DNA of 64,000 nt from contig NC_091124.1 in NCBI RefSeq assembly GCF_040183065.1, forward strand, positions 62,566,501-62,630,500, in the 5' to 3' direction. The DNA is from Periplaneta americana (lineage: Eukaryota > Arthropoda > Insecta > Blattodea > Blattidae). Below the pieces are notes generated by a model that was not told where the DNA came from, did no database searches, and saw only the letters and a program-made list of their open reading frames with translations. Both the position numbers and the translations under genes were made by a program. Positions within the stretch are counted from its first letter, which is position 1; every line of letters starts with the position of its first letter. Below are positions 10,601 to 20,391 of the stretch, piece after piece.

Positions 10601-12429
10601 TTACTCTTCACAGTCCCTTTTCTAAGTTGTAGTTGTGCTTACACATAGTTGAATATGTACTGGTTTTGTTACATCTGTTGCACATTTTCTGATACTTCAA
10701 AGAAAGGCGTATTACCATTACTATTTTTTTTATTATTATTCATAATACGATGGTATTTTTAATAAATCATGTGTATTTGTACATTTCGCCTCTAATTAAG
10801 GATTACAGAATCCATTTAATTTTTTTTTAGAACTCTAATGCATATTCCCATTAATGCAAAGCTGAGAAATGTCTCTTGTATCTGTTTCAACCTTTAGATT
10901 TGATTATGGGACTATTAGGCTGGAATAATTAGATTCATGACTCTTATTCACACACAGTAGTACCCCTTTTAACGAGTCTCTGGGGGATTAATTTTCTCTT
11001 TCTTAAAGGGGATTTACATAAAATGGGAAGAAAAAGCTACAATAACTAGTACTAACATGTGTGTTATATATCAAACATTATAATTATTTCATTAGGCTTA
11101 TAATTATTATTTACAATATATTTCATTATTATTTTCTAACTCTTCAAAATTGTGAAACATTAATGTTTTTCCATTTGGTTGAACGTGAACCACACTGAAA
11201 CTAGGCAGTGAAAATTCCTTTCTTCTTCATTATTCCCCATAATGAAGTAATTAGCAAACCATGCTTTTTTTTGCTATATGCGATAGTATTATTTGAGGAT
11301 TAACCTCAACATCCCTTATTATTTTCACTGTCAGTCCAATAGTTAATTTCTTCCATTTAGTCGCCATTATAATGATCTATAAACTAATAAAAAAACTTGG
11401 AAACAGGATTCACACAACTCGCGAGAACAAAGCAAGCAATGCAAAGCAAAACCATAAAGAATAATGCCGCCATACAGCACTGCATTACTATCGATTGAGA
11501 TGTGTTATTGAATATGCTGGTATTATTGAAATTATTGAAAGTCAAGGCGATATTTCAGCGTCATTATCACAAAATTCACTTGAAAAGTAGCCCTTAAAAG
11601 CAGGATTTTTTTTAAACCGGGTTTCCTCAAAGCGAGAATTAATTATATTATTCTTATGGTAATTTGAAAACTTGCCCAGACATGTTCAAACATTTTTAAC
11701 AAGAGCCAGAACAGGTCACAGTGTCACACAATTGTACCTACTGTCCAACCATAAACCACAAAAAAAGTAAATTAAAATCATCAATACCAGTTGCAGAAGA
11801 TACAGCCGTGCAATATATGTTGACTACACCCCAACCCTGGCTACTAGCAACAGGCATCTATAATGAGCACCGATCAAAATACCCCTCATTTCTCATGAAA
11901 AACAAAAACTGAATAGACTACAGTGGACTTGTCAGCAAACAGCTGGATACATTAAGAAGATTGATTGATTGATTATTATGGTAATTTGGTTGAGTCTTAA
12001 CAGAATTTCTTTAAAAACGGGAATCTTAAAACGGGGTTTTACTGTATTTTGGTAACTATTTAGTGCAACTCATGCTGCACCTGTTACTCTCAGTGACACT
12101 GAACCACAGTCTAGTATATACAGTCATGAAGCTCAATACGTAGTAAATATGCATCCATAGATAGTTGCTAACCACTAGGATCGCTAATATCGCCTCATTA
12201 CAGATAATGTGAAATACAACTCAAGCTTTTTGACTGTATATACTAGACTGTGATTGAACTCTGTATATGATATGAAATAATTTTGTTGCTGCTTGTAGCT
12301 TGTACTTGCAAAATATAAACTTAATTCGTGATGTATAATCGTTAATTATTTTACGTGTTTCAGAAGTTTCCAGTGTTGTATACAATGGTGTCCACATTCA
12401 TCTCCCCAAAGAAAGTCAGAAGTCTTTAA
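1339..12429 (+). CDS. NCLN: Nicalin (BOS complex subunit), 3' five exons of a spliced gene
   Basis: Five exons (1339-1488, 3369-3490, 8431-8529, 9946-10024, 12364-12429) join in consistent phase into 171 residues plus a TAA stop, the C-terminal part of nicalin. Recognisable family features are the luminal segment around 'RSWLDFLCTHPRSAQLL', 'DKRDPEFVFYD', and 'VKPAVFDLF' running into a single hydrophobic membrane helix with a short basic tail (KKVRSL). Nicalin is a nicastrin-related ER membrane protein. With NOMO and TMEM147 it forms the BOS complex that assists insertion of multipass membrane proteins. All introns have GT-AG ends. The N-terminal two-thirds, including the aminopeptidase-like fold, is not in the window or not recognised. 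The second recognised intron holds 4.4 kb of nested transposons. A polyadenylation signal follows at 12717. Identification is by recognition of conserved segments, not by a search. Confidence 0.88.
1597..1633. repeat. (CA)n microsatellite
   Basis: About 18 CA units in the intron after the first NCLN exon. Confidence 0.95.
1634..3368 (+). other. NCLN: NCLN intron
   Basis: 1.88-kb intron (1489-3368) ending in 'ttgattgcag'. It contains a CA repeat, a short GAAT repeat near 2064-2080, pyrimidine-rich stretches (2150-2560), a small AAT/AATG repeat near 2866-2902 and a C15 run at 3235-3249. No element or exon is recognised inside. Confidence 0.6.
3369..3490 (+). CDS. NCLN: NCLN exon
   Basis: 122 nt, entering in phase 0 and leaving two bases (AG) of an Arg codon completed by the next exon. 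It encodes a segment beginning 'GVEADSLRSWLDFLCTHPRS', a hallmark nicalin stretch. The donor is 'gtataa', non-consensus after GT but in the right phase. Confidence 0.88.
4100..4293 (-). pseudogene. Outer pogo transposase, C-terminal remnant
   Basis: Read on the minus strand, one frame gives 'VSENTIVKSFLKCDISNTPD' and then an acidic Glu/Asp-rich stretch. Another frame runs on to 'DGSEFKGF' and a TGA at 4102-4100. The first motif is typical of the end of pogo/Tigger transposases with CENP-B-like domains. At least one frame change and an in-frame stop disrupt it. It is the continuation of the fragment at 7658-7880 once the inner element is removed. Confidence 0.6.
4305..4551. repeat. Left subterminal 13-bp motifs (three copies)
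   Basis: Copies at 4305-4317 (CCAGTGGTTGAAC), 4495-4507 (CCAGTAGCTGAAC) and 4539-4551 (CCATTAGTTGAAC), all in the same orientation. The outermost is part of the terminal inverted repeat. By analogy with other DNA transposons these are candidate transposase-binding sites (inference). Confidence 0.7.
4684..6882 (-). pseudogene. pogo/Tigger-type DDE transposase with a single internal stop
   Basis: The reading frame from the TTG at 6882 runs 732 codons to a stop at 4684-4686 with one internal TAA (5943-5941). In order, it shows a psq-type helix-turn-helix (about 1-45, 'LSLRKASRDFNVPLSTLSNK'), a CENP-B/Tc5-type DNA-binding domain (about 50-130), and a DDE domain with Asp170 (NADESGF), Asp281 (VDGHKSH) and Asp317 (PADVSIF), spacing 35. 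A Lys- and acid-rich linker follows, then a C-terminal module ('GDFVLVNFPGKKN'). The stop at codon 314 lies three codons before the last catalytic Asp; homologues usually have Gln there (HIL-Q-P), and CAA to TAA is one transition. Upstream coding (MLKDKKK...) is out of frame across an A10 tract at 6886-6895, so the true start may lie farther up. It would be inactive as it stands. Confidence 0.82.
7039..7641. repeat. Right subterminal 13-bp motifs (eight copies, both orientations)
   Basis: Direct copies at 7039, 7055, 7198 and 7249 (CCA[G/A]T...TGAAC form). Inverted copies at 7080, 7215, 7611 and 7629 (GTTCA...CTGG form). Several are paired head-to-head within 20-35 bp. The last is in the terminal inverted repeat. 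Confidence 0.7.
7658..7880 (-). pseudogene. Outer pogo transposase, DDE-domain remnant
   Basis: The minus strand reads 'VIPGGLTSQLQPLDVSLNKP', the segment around the third catalytic Asp of pogo/Tigger transposases. After a one-base frame change it continues 'RRKEWNKWMVASSVHQ' up to the insertion point of the inner element. Upstream transposase coding is not recognisable between 7880 and the right inverted repeat, so the element is also decayed or deleted there. Confidence 0.68.
8431..8529 (+). CDS. NCLN: NCLN exon
   Basis: 99 nt between 'gtatgtgcag' and 'gtaagt'. One base completes the Arg codon from the previous exon and two bases are left over. It encodes 'YLKEVKVTYHIPDKRDPEFV' followed by 'FYDVTRAIVNVY', the most conserved part of nicalin's C-terminus. 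Confidence 0.92.
8530..9945 (+). other. NCLN: NCLN intron
   Basis: 1.4-kb GT-AG intron. It has a T-rich run near 9019-9050 and no recognised element. The short ORFs inside show no coding character. Confidence 0.6.
9946..10024 (+). CDS. NCLN: NCLN exon with the transmembrane helix
   Basis: 79 nt. One base completes a codon (giving Ser where relatives usually have Arg), then 26 codons read 'VKPAVFDLFLTIAIAIYLGL' and on to 'IYFVIQ', a membrane-spanning helix. Donor is 'gtaagc'. Confidence 0.9.
10025..10954 (+). other. NCLN: NCLN last intron, first part
   Basis: Plain AT-rich intronic sequence. I recognise nothing in it before the Tigger-like element at 10955. Confidence 0.5.
10955..12044. mobile_element. 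Non-autonomous Tigger/pogo-like element
   Basis: The ends are inverted: CAGTAGTACCCCTTTTAA on the left, and the reverse complement of the right end reads CAGTAAAACCCCGTTTTAAG. This CAGTA...ACCCC style resembles Tigger ends. TA follows the right end (12045-12046) but the left flank is CA, so the target duplication is degraded. No transposase is recognised. A block at 11721-11970 ending in GATT repeats may be a separate small retroelement insertion. Confidence 0.55.
12104..12253. mobile_element. Short MITE, copy 1
   Basis: 150-bp element with imperfect inverted ends starting CCACAGTCTAGTATATACAG, shared with the copy at 23391-23561 including the interior ('catccatagatagttgctaa'). It is flanked by ctgaa/ttgaa, a near-match 5-bp duplication. 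Confidence 0.65.
12364..12429 (+). CDS. NCLN: NCLN terminal coding exon
   Basis: Acceptor 'gtgtttcag', then 21 codons 'KFPVLYTMVSTFISPKKVRS' plus Leu, and TAA at 12427-12429. This is the short cytosolic tail after the membrane helix, rich in basic residues. Confidence 0.88.
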   Translation, partial: KFPVLYTMVSTFISPKKVRSL

Positions 12430-12740
12430 GGAAGAAAAATTTGTATTTCTTAGAAGACCTTTTAAAATGACGGATGAAGTACAGTAGTGTATTTTATTAA
12501 TTTTTCATTTATGTGAAGTGAATAATTCATACATCATACTTAAATCATTGCCATAGGAGAGGAATGTATGTTTTTTAATTATACAGTTATTTTGGAGTGC
12601 CTTTTGCCTTAAATCGTGGGGCATTCTAGTCAACTGCTCATTGTTTGCAGTACAGTAATATACTGGGTGCTTGTTATACAGTATACATCCTTTGTGTGTA
12701 TTTATTATACTGTTAAAATAAATTGCATGTATTAATAGTA
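12430..12740 (+). other. NCLN: Probable NCLN 3' UTR
   Basis: AT-rich sequence after the stop, ending near the AATAAA signal at 12717-12722. Transcript extent is inferred from that signal only. Confidence 0.5.
12717..12722 (+). terminator. NCLN: Candidate polyadenylation signal of NCLN
   Basis: Canonical AATAAA 288 bp after the stop codon. No competing canonical signal was noticed between the stop and this one. Confidence 0.45.
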
Positions 12741-13265
12741 CAAACTTGTGGATTTAGAATTTGTCTTCCCTGTCAGTGAAAATTTAAAACAAAAGACAAA
12801 AAAGAATTTATAATATTGCATCATACTGTGCAAGGTATAGTTAGGAAAAAATCTTAACACATAGCTCTCATGCTTGTCCATTGTGAAATATGCGAGAATA
12901 TGTTTTTACATAAGAATATATTATTGTGATGGTATTGTGATGATCTGATGAAACATACGTATATACTATGTACAGAGGTCACAATTTGTGCATATGTCCC
13001 TTACTATTACACATAACAGTATAACTCACTTTCACGGAAAATTGTTACATGTAGCTGTCATTTATGTGTTATTGTTATTTGTTCTGTTATGCTAAGATGA
13101 ATATTAAATTATCTCACACATTCCTCATAATCGAACTCGTGAGGTTATTTATAATATGAAGGATGTATGAAAAAAAGAAAGAGTTTTGTGAATAGGTTAA
13201 GAAGGTGTGAGGAAGAGTGTTAGCTGCAGTAGGAATTTCTCAGATGATCCAAACGTGGATAAATC
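12741..13265. other. Intergenic, nothing recognised
   Basis: AT-rich sequence downstream of NCLN without a recognisable gene or element. Confidence 0.4.
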
Positions 13266-13568
13266 GTGTCGTCAACAGAGAAAGAAGTGATGTGCCACTT
13301 TTTAGAATTCATAAAGAAAGAAAAAGAAATGTCAGTAACTGGCCTTTATAGTTTTGATAAAAGTAGTGTAAGGAGAATAATTAACAAGTTTTACCTTATT
13401 GAAAAATGTCTTCTAACAATGCCAAAACTACATGAAAAGCTGACGAAAAATTGCCAAAACATCAAGTTACAAATCGAAGAAACTAATTAGGAATATCATG
13501 TGTGCATGTCGAACAGCAGCATATCTCTTTCCAATGATACAATTATTACATATATTAATAATAATAAC

Positions 13569-15048
13569 TAGAGACGAGAATTTCATGCACTATAAAATCC
13601 CAAAACATGCATTCATGCACTATCGAACTATGAAACATGCACGATCAAGCGAAAAATACATTAAAATATGTACTTTCATTTTTGTTTCAAATGTCTTATT
13701 TCACTTCACTTTTTTTTTGCACAGTTAACAATCTAACATTTCTAAATTGGTTTCTGTGAGGTTCCTGCGCTTGTCAGTCAATATGTTTTTGTAGGCAGAG
13801 AATGACCTCTCTACATCGCAAGAAGTTATGGGTGCAAACTTGAATGAACATATTTGTGACATGTCAGGTCAAATTCTTCATTCAAATTTTCGCCACAAAT
13901 AACCTACTTCACTGAACAAAAGAATCTGCAGTCCTGGTTAGCATTTATGGCTCTATCCAATTTCTTTTTCGCTGCTACATCCACTTTCCCATGGGCATAA
14001 CTGAGGGATCTATGGAATTCTTTGCAGATTCTTTCCTTTTTTAAATTCTTGCAATATGTGAAGCAGATGCGACATGCTAGTCAACTTGAAATTTTTTAGT
14101 ACATTTTATCTGAAATTATAATATACCTTATGATTATCTAGATACGATTTGAAATGGACATCGTAATTTAATTAATTATTTTAAAGAAGTTTTGTAATTT
14201 TTTACGAAGAACAACTGCCATATAAAATATTCGGAAACAGAATAGCATTGCTTAACTCTTTACGGCAACAATCGCAAAATATGACATCCCCATCTGATCT
14301 AATAAAATCCTTTCCTTTGAGTGCAAAGAGTACACTTTTGGAATCTTTAATTGGAAGCATATTGGAACCACAGTAACACATCCAAAATAAACAAACACAT
14401 TAACCACTTAGAGGTTCACACACTGCAAACACAGTTTAGCGATGATTCCAATTATTGCTACTAGTACTGGAAAAGGAAGAGAATTTACAACCTCCCTGAA
14501 AGAGGGTGCTTTTGATCTAAATTATTTGTCGACAGTTTCCTTGAACCCTCTATATTTCCTCTCTACTATTCTCAAAATATCCAACATAATAAATCCATTT
14601 ATGACATGCAGTGTATAGAGGGTCCTCGGTAAAGTGTTGTAAAAGTGAACTTCTGTCCAGGAAAAGGTCCTCTAATATCTTATTGTGAAAATCTTAACAT
14701 TTTATTTCATTTTTCTGTTACTTGATTTTTTTTTCATTTTCTTCTTCAATCCTGATTCCTGAAGCTAGAATAAGGGACATACAAATCGAGAAACTGAGGT
14801 GTCCACTCAAAACTATTAAAACATGCATTTAAACTGAATATAACGCATATTATATGCATTATTAAGCTAAAAATTGCTTAAATATGCATTATGCATGTTT
14901 TTATCCTCAAAAAGGAGAAACATGCAAATATGCACGGAAAAAGTACACATATATGGAACCAGAAAGTAATGAAATGGATAAGTACTAAGTTTGAGCTATG
15001 TCCTATGTTCCTATAAAAACATGCATTTGCATGGAATTCTCGTCTCTA
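13569..15048 (-). mobile_element. hAT element (degenerate), 1480 bp
   Basis: Inverted ends TAGAGACGAGAATTTCATGC on the left and TAGAGACGAGAATTCCATGC on the right (reverse-complemented). They are flanked by ataataac/ataataag, an 8-bp duplication with one mismatch. ATGCAT-rich words repeat near both ends, as in hAT subterminal regions. Transposase remnants lie on the minus strand inside. Confidence 0.8.
13725..13857 (-). pseudogene. hAT transposase C-terminal dimerisation remnant
   Basis: Minus-strand reading gives 'DVERSFSAYKNILTDKRRNL' followed by 'TETNLEML' and a stop at 13725. This is the signature of the hAT family C-terminal dimerisation domain (…ERSFS.YK…R.NL…). A second block near 14215-14320 reads 'DGDVIFCDCCRKE', like the N-terminal zinc-binding part. 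The middle is lost or unrecognisable. Confidence 0.7.
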
Positions 15049-15720
15049 ATAATAAGTCACAAATTCAGATCAGAACAACAACTAGTGACACATGTGGATG
15101 AAATGTATTCATTCTAATTCACATCGCTTTCAAATCATGGTGAGCTAAGTTGACTGAAGGCCTGTTGACATCTATTTATAGAAGAGGAAGGCTCATCATT
15201 ATGGGCTTTATCGAGAATAAAACGATGTGGGAATCAACATAACAGGAAATTAGCATAAAGAAATAAAATTCAATAATTACAAGAAGTTATTTCAAGAAAA
15301 TTTAATCACAAATCTCCCTGACAGAAGTATGCTTGTAATAGTCAAAATCTGCTGTCACACTTTACAATCCAACAAATGTTACACAAGCAGCTCCAAAAAG
15401 GCTGTCCTGTAAAAGTGGTTAACATTCATAAAATTATATTTCCTGTTAATATATTAAAAGCTGGGCTACTTTAGTTAGTAAGGCTAAATAAACAACTGAA
15501 TGAAGAATGGTGATAAACCCTCTATTTGTCTATTACAGTAATGCGATCAAATGTTTCATTATTGCCACCATACATACGTGTTCTGCCCAGCATTCTCCAA
15601 TTTTTCTATTTTGCCACCATATTGCCCAGAATTCAATCCTACAGAACTTACTCTGGTTGAAGTAAGAAATAGATTGTTGCACAAACCACAACATTAAAAT
15701 TAAGATGTAGGCCTAGTAAC

Positions 15721-16261
15721 AATAACAAGAAAAATATTTAAGAAAATCACATAACATTCTTGAAATGTTAAACACCAGCCTGAAATAGAATAATCCATGG
15801 GAGTTTCATGATGATGACGATAACAATGATAATGATTGATGGAAGTTGTGACTGGGTTGACATTTATTGGTAGTGAAAGAGATTTCCGTAGATCAACTAT
15901 AAAAATGAAATGTTGAAGTTTTTCTTTCCATATTGTTGTGTTTATATAATGCAGATAATTCTTGTTAATTTTTCCTCATGCAAATAACTAAGGAAACTGA
16001 AATACATAAGACCAATATAATGAAACTAAATTGTATTTATACACATGTTGTCAATTAAATAATAAATTCTTAACTAAATATTAATTCTCTTATTATTTTA
16101 GTTAAATACATCTCGTTTTGTCGAATGAAGGGTGCAGATTTAAAGAGAGGATCCTGACTACATGTGCAATATCTGAAGGTCAGCCTTTCAGGTAATCAAT
16201 ATTTGCATAGTTAAGCAGAAGTGGAGGCAGAATCGTCTTCATTGACTGTGCTATCTCCTCT
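15721..16261. other. Intergenic, nothing recognised
   Basis: AT-rich sequence between the Tc1-like pseudogene and the next hAT element. The right inverted end of the Tc1-like element was not found. Confidence 0.35.
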
Positions 16262-16269
16262 CTTATGAC

Positions 16270-17288
16270 TAGGGAGCGGATTTATATGCACTAAAAAAAT
16301 GGCAAAATATGCATACATGTATGCATTCGAAAATCAGGATATACGCACTAAAAACTTATTTTATTTTAAGCAAATTACTACTATTGACGGTTTTTCTGTT
16401 ATATATAAGAATATTGAGATACCATGAGTTGTTAAAGTTGCGTGTTCTACAACCACTACTTAGACAGTACACTTCTGGCACATTTTTGTTTAGCATCATT
16501 GATAAAATTAATTCAGAATTAATAATTTTCGTCAGGTAAGCTATTCTAAAATATAATTCATTTTACATATACTATTTGATTTTCTCTGACTTGTCATCAC
16601 AAATCAATTAAAGATTCTGATTTGCCACGTTGGCAAGTAGAAGACAGAAAATTGCATTATCCTGCCTATATTATTTCTGACAGGCGGGGAAATCCGAGTT
16701 TAGCAAGCACAAAGAAGTCTTTATCAACACTTCCTGCAATTTCTGTGCCGATCATATTGCAGGGTTCTCATGACAACTGTCAAAATCTTATGTACGTGCG
16801 AAGTAGACAATAAAGTGGCTTCTTGTTTTGATTATCTGTTCTTTTAATCTCAACTTCCATCCACCATAATGTCTCCATATTATATATTTGCACTGAGTCA
16901 GCAGTGCATTTCATTATGGAGTGATTTGTTGATTGTCGTGGAATTGTCCGCAATGATTGCCAACAACAGTGCACTGCCTGCATGTTATCAGTTTTGAAAT
17001 AAATCAAAATATATAACTACTATAATGTGTTTTTTCTGTATTCCATTTTTGCGATTTTTCGTATCCTTAATCTTGGTTTAAGCACCAGGTAGATAAAAAA
17101 ATAACAAAATATGCGTTTATATGTACTGAAAGCTGAAATATGCATTAACACCTTAAATATGCATATAATATATGCACTATCAATTCTTGACCTTTGTTTA
17201 CAAATAACTTGGAATGCATTTATGTAATGGTAGCATATGATTTGCAACTAAGAAATAAAATATACAAATATGTTAAAATCTGCCCCTA
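16270..17288. mobile_element. hAT-like element, 1019 bp
   Basis: Ends TAGGGAGCGGATTTATATGC and, from the right, TAGGGGCAGATTTTAACATA, flanked by cttatgac/cttctgac (8 bp, one mismatch). Many ATGCAT/TATGCA words lie at both sides. No transposase is recognised, so it is non-autonomous or decayed. The terminal TAGGG-GC-GAT pattern is shared with the element at 44274-45262. Confidence 0.72.
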
Positions 17289-17385
17289 CTTCTGACAACT
17301 CCCAATTTTGAGGCTTATGTGTATTTCACAGAAGATATATATTTTATCCATTTTGAATCTTGCATACACTACTTTTAACACTTGA

Positions 17386-18605
17386 ATATAATTAATTGAT
17401 TAACTAGTGGACTTACTCGTGTTAATTATGTAAGATTTGTGCGGCTTACAGCTGTTTCAGTGCTTCATGCACTATCTTCAGAGCCTACTAGATCACGGCG
17501 TCATCTCGAACTTCTCTGCCTGTTTTGTGGGTGTGTTTGATAGTTGAAAGGTGTTGAAGAGTGGAGTCAAATAGTGTGTGTGTACTGAAATTGATCTGTG
17601 TGTTGAGAATTTGATCGGGGTGTGTTTTAGTGTGTTTGTATATTTCGTATTGTCCTAGTGTGTTGAGTTTTTGGTTCTTGGGTTGTGTGTGTAGGATTTC
17701 CATGTCCGTATTTATGTTATTGTATGTATGGTTAGCATTGGTTATGTGATCGGCGTATGTAGATGTATTGTGTCCTCAGGTTATTGCTTTAATGTGTTCT
17801 TTGGTATCCGTTGGATGGTATCCGTTTTCTTGTGCTATGTATTTGATTGTGTTCATAACACAAGAAAACAGATACAGTCCAAACATAATAGACAACATCA
17901 TAAGAAAGACAAAACAAAAACTTAACAAAAACAAAAACACTCAAAACACAAACTCAAGAAATACATCACATTAACATATGAAAACAAAAGCACACATAAG
18001 ATCGCGTCTTCATTCAGAAAGCAGAAATACAATATAACATACAGAACAGAAAACACACTACAAAGACATCTCAACACACAAAAAACACAAACAAATAAAT
18101 ACAACCACACAGGTGTATACAAACTCACATGCAATAGTTGTGATAAGTTCTACATAGGACAGACAGGCAGATCATTCCAAACACGCTACAAAGAACACAT
18201 TAAAGCAATAACCTGAGGACACAATACACTACGTACGCCGATCACATAACCAATGCTAACCATACATACAATAACATAAATACGGACATGGAAATCCTAC
18301 ACACACAACCCAAGAACCAAAAACTCAACACACTAGGACAATACGAAATATACAAACACACTAAAACACATCCCGATCAAATTCTCAACACACAGATCAA
18401 TTTCAGTACACACACACTATTTGACTCCACTCTTCAACACCTTTCAACAATCAAACACACCCATATAACAGGCAGAGAAGTTCGAGATGACGCCGTGATC
18501 TAGTAGGCTCTGAAGATAGTGCATGAAGCACTGAAACAGCTGTAAGCCGCACAAATCTTACATAATTAACACGAGTAAGTCCACTAGTTAATCAATAAAT
18601 TATAT
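17386..18605. mobile_element. Penelope-like element 3' part with an inverted second copy
   Basis: The right half (about 17850-18605, + strand) carries the end of a Penelope-type reverse transcriptase/linker and a GIY-YIG endonuclease domain. The left half (17386 to about 17850) is a near-identical inverted copy of the 3' part with an internal deletion removing the core of the endonuclease. Arms match from 'attgattaactagtgg' inward, including an almost identical 71-codon stretch on each side (17703-17488 minus, 18288-18503 plus). Penelope-like elements are known for tandem and inverted partial copies. Confidence 0.8.
17862..18503 (+). pseudogene. Penelope-like protein, C-terminal GIY-YIG region
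   Basis: In pieces across frames: 'FITQENRYSPNIIDNIIRKT' (end of the RT part), then 'TYRTENTLQRHLNTQ' and 'GVYKLTCNSCDKFYIGQTGR' continuing 'SFQTRYKEHIKAI', the GIY-YIG nuclease core with its zinc-binding Cys pair. A stop at TGA and a frame change follow, then 'MEILHTQPKNQKLNTLGQYE' and on to a TAG stop ('REVRDDAVI'). It is disrupted by at least two frame changes. Confidence 0.75.
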
Positions 18606-18713
18606 ATATTTTAGCTGCATTTATTATGTTGGGAATGGTACATTACCATCTTCAGATTTAAAGTCTGTGATACAAATTAAAAAGAAAAGAAATTAATAAA
18701 ATATACAATTAGT

Positions 18714-20204
18714 CAGTGGCGGCCGGTGAGGCATTCTGGTGGTGGTGCCAAAAATGGAAAAAAATAAATGAGTAAAAAAATAAGGTTGAACGCAAATCAC
18801 TCTAGTGAAAGGTGATAATCACAGCTCACGTTTACATTATGTTAAATAAAACACATTAATTAAACCAGCTATTTTACCGGGTGTGCAGTTAATAATGAAC
18901 CTATAGTCCCGTCGCTCTTATTTCCGGCACCAATCACGTTGCAGGTCAGCTACATTTAAATGTGTGCGTCTTGTGATTTGCTGAGGATGACGTCATTCAT
19001 TTCCTAAGGCTCGATAAATACTTAATATAATCGCCCGCCATTTGGCTCTTTCGTTGGCGTTCGCAGAAAGCACACGAGGACGTTATTTGCCGCTCAATTA
19101 TTTGCAAAATTACAGTGCGTTTCATTTATTATCATAGGAGCTACGACATTATAATGTTTAACGGTGTGGCAAATAGATTCCTCATCTGGTAGCTTGGCAA
19201 CGAAAGAACAAAAATGGCGAACGTTACTACCTATCTAGACTTTATAGAGCCTTCACTTCCTAATACGTAAGCAAAGAGGAGAAGTCACGCCGGGAATAAC
19301 AGCGTTGCGACTATAGTAACAGTTACAATAACATTACCGAAATTAATAACGAAATTTACACAATATACAGATAATGTAAAACTTTCTCAGTATTGTTAAG
19401 TCAAATACAAATGACTTTTATAAATAGTAAAATTACTGGCAAAAACACACGAGAATAAAAATGACATAGATAATAAATGAACATGTTTGCACTTTATTTA
19501 AACAGGCCGATGAATCCAAGGCAGCAGCCTGAATAACACATGTTCATGTCCTGCACATATCTCATGTATTTTTAACAAAAGCATCAATACCAGCAACAAT
19601 ATAGCGATATTTAGTTGCCGCAATTATTTTGCACAAATATTGCACAAAATTAACAAATAGTGTTACATAATATGAAAAAAATGTATATTTATCTTTCTAA
19701 AAAGAACCATGGCTGACTATCCCTGCATTCAATATAGTTAAATGGACAATAATGTAACATTCAAATCCAAGTTGTGTGTATTAGTTTTGAATTGGTAACA
19801 TTACATTAAGATTTGGCGCGGAACTTTAACTTGTGTTTTCCAGAAAGCCTGCCTAACGTCTCCAAAAACTCTGCCATCTAGCGAAATTTCTGCATTACTG
19901 CGCTCTAGCGGGCAGAATGTTAACTACTGAGTCAAAGTCTGCCATAAGAAACGCATATAAACTAGAATCAGTAGCCTTTTGTACAGTGTTATATGGACGC
20001 AGACAGTGCCACGCCAAACTGGCTCCAACGTTCGGAGAAACGCTGCAAGAATGCGTCCCAATCTGTGCGCATGCTCGTTCAGATGACATACGAATAAAAT
20101 GTGTAGAAATAAACAACCCTACAACTCCTTTTCAGGATATTATTTTTTGTTTCTTTCATTGGTGGTGCCATGGCACAGTGGCACTGCCCCAAAAGCCGCC
20201 CCTG
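18714..20204. mobile_element. hAT-like non-autonomous element, 1491 bp
   Basis: Ends CAGTGGCGGCCGGTGAGGCA and, from the right, CAGGGGCGGCTTTTGGGGCA, flanked by caattagt/caattagc (8 bp, one mismatch). Both inner ends carry 'ggtggtgcca'. The interior has a 112-codon ORF (19917-20255, + strand) that runs past the right end and matches nothing I know. No transposase is recognised. Confidence 0.75.
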
Positions 20205-20347
20205 CAATTAGCAGCATTTACTTTTATAGGAAAACACACAACAGGTGAAGTATAGTAATAAGAAATTACGAGTAAAACATCGAGTGTAAAACATATTGAT
20301 TGCAGTTATGTGTTTTACTTTGTGTATCATATTACAACATCAATGTT

Positions 20348-20348
20348 A

Positions 20349-20390
<42 letters not shown>
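20348..20390. repeat. (AAT)n microsatellite, probable LINE tail
   Basis: About 14 AAT units directly abutting the 3' end of the minus-strand LINE fragment at 20391-21105. It reads as (ATT)n at the end of that element. Confidence 0.85.

Positions 20391-20391
<1 letters not shown>

Larger units (their letters stand above)
13266..15720 (+). pseudogene. Decayed Tc1-like transposase, split by a hAT insertion
   Basis: Left part (13266-13560): 'DKSSVRRIINKFYLIEK' and 'TMPKLHEKL' resemble the helix-turn-helix region of insect Tc1/IS630-type transposases. Right part (after 15057): 'NYKKLFQENLITNLPDRSML' followed by 'VIVKICCH' aligns with the usual '...NLPPNSVLVIDNASYHN', with the second catalytic Asp changed to Val. 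Further on (about 15620-15690), 'LPPYCPEFNPTELTLVEV' is the conserved block at the third catalytic position. Stops and frame changes are present, so it is non-functional. The 1.48-kb hAT element at 13569-15048 lies between the two parts. Assigned by motif recognition. Confidence 0.6.

Noticed and set aside
17386-18605. Palindrome as a hairpin RNA gene or replication origin
   Set aside because: Explained by the inverted Penelope-like copies with protein-coding content.
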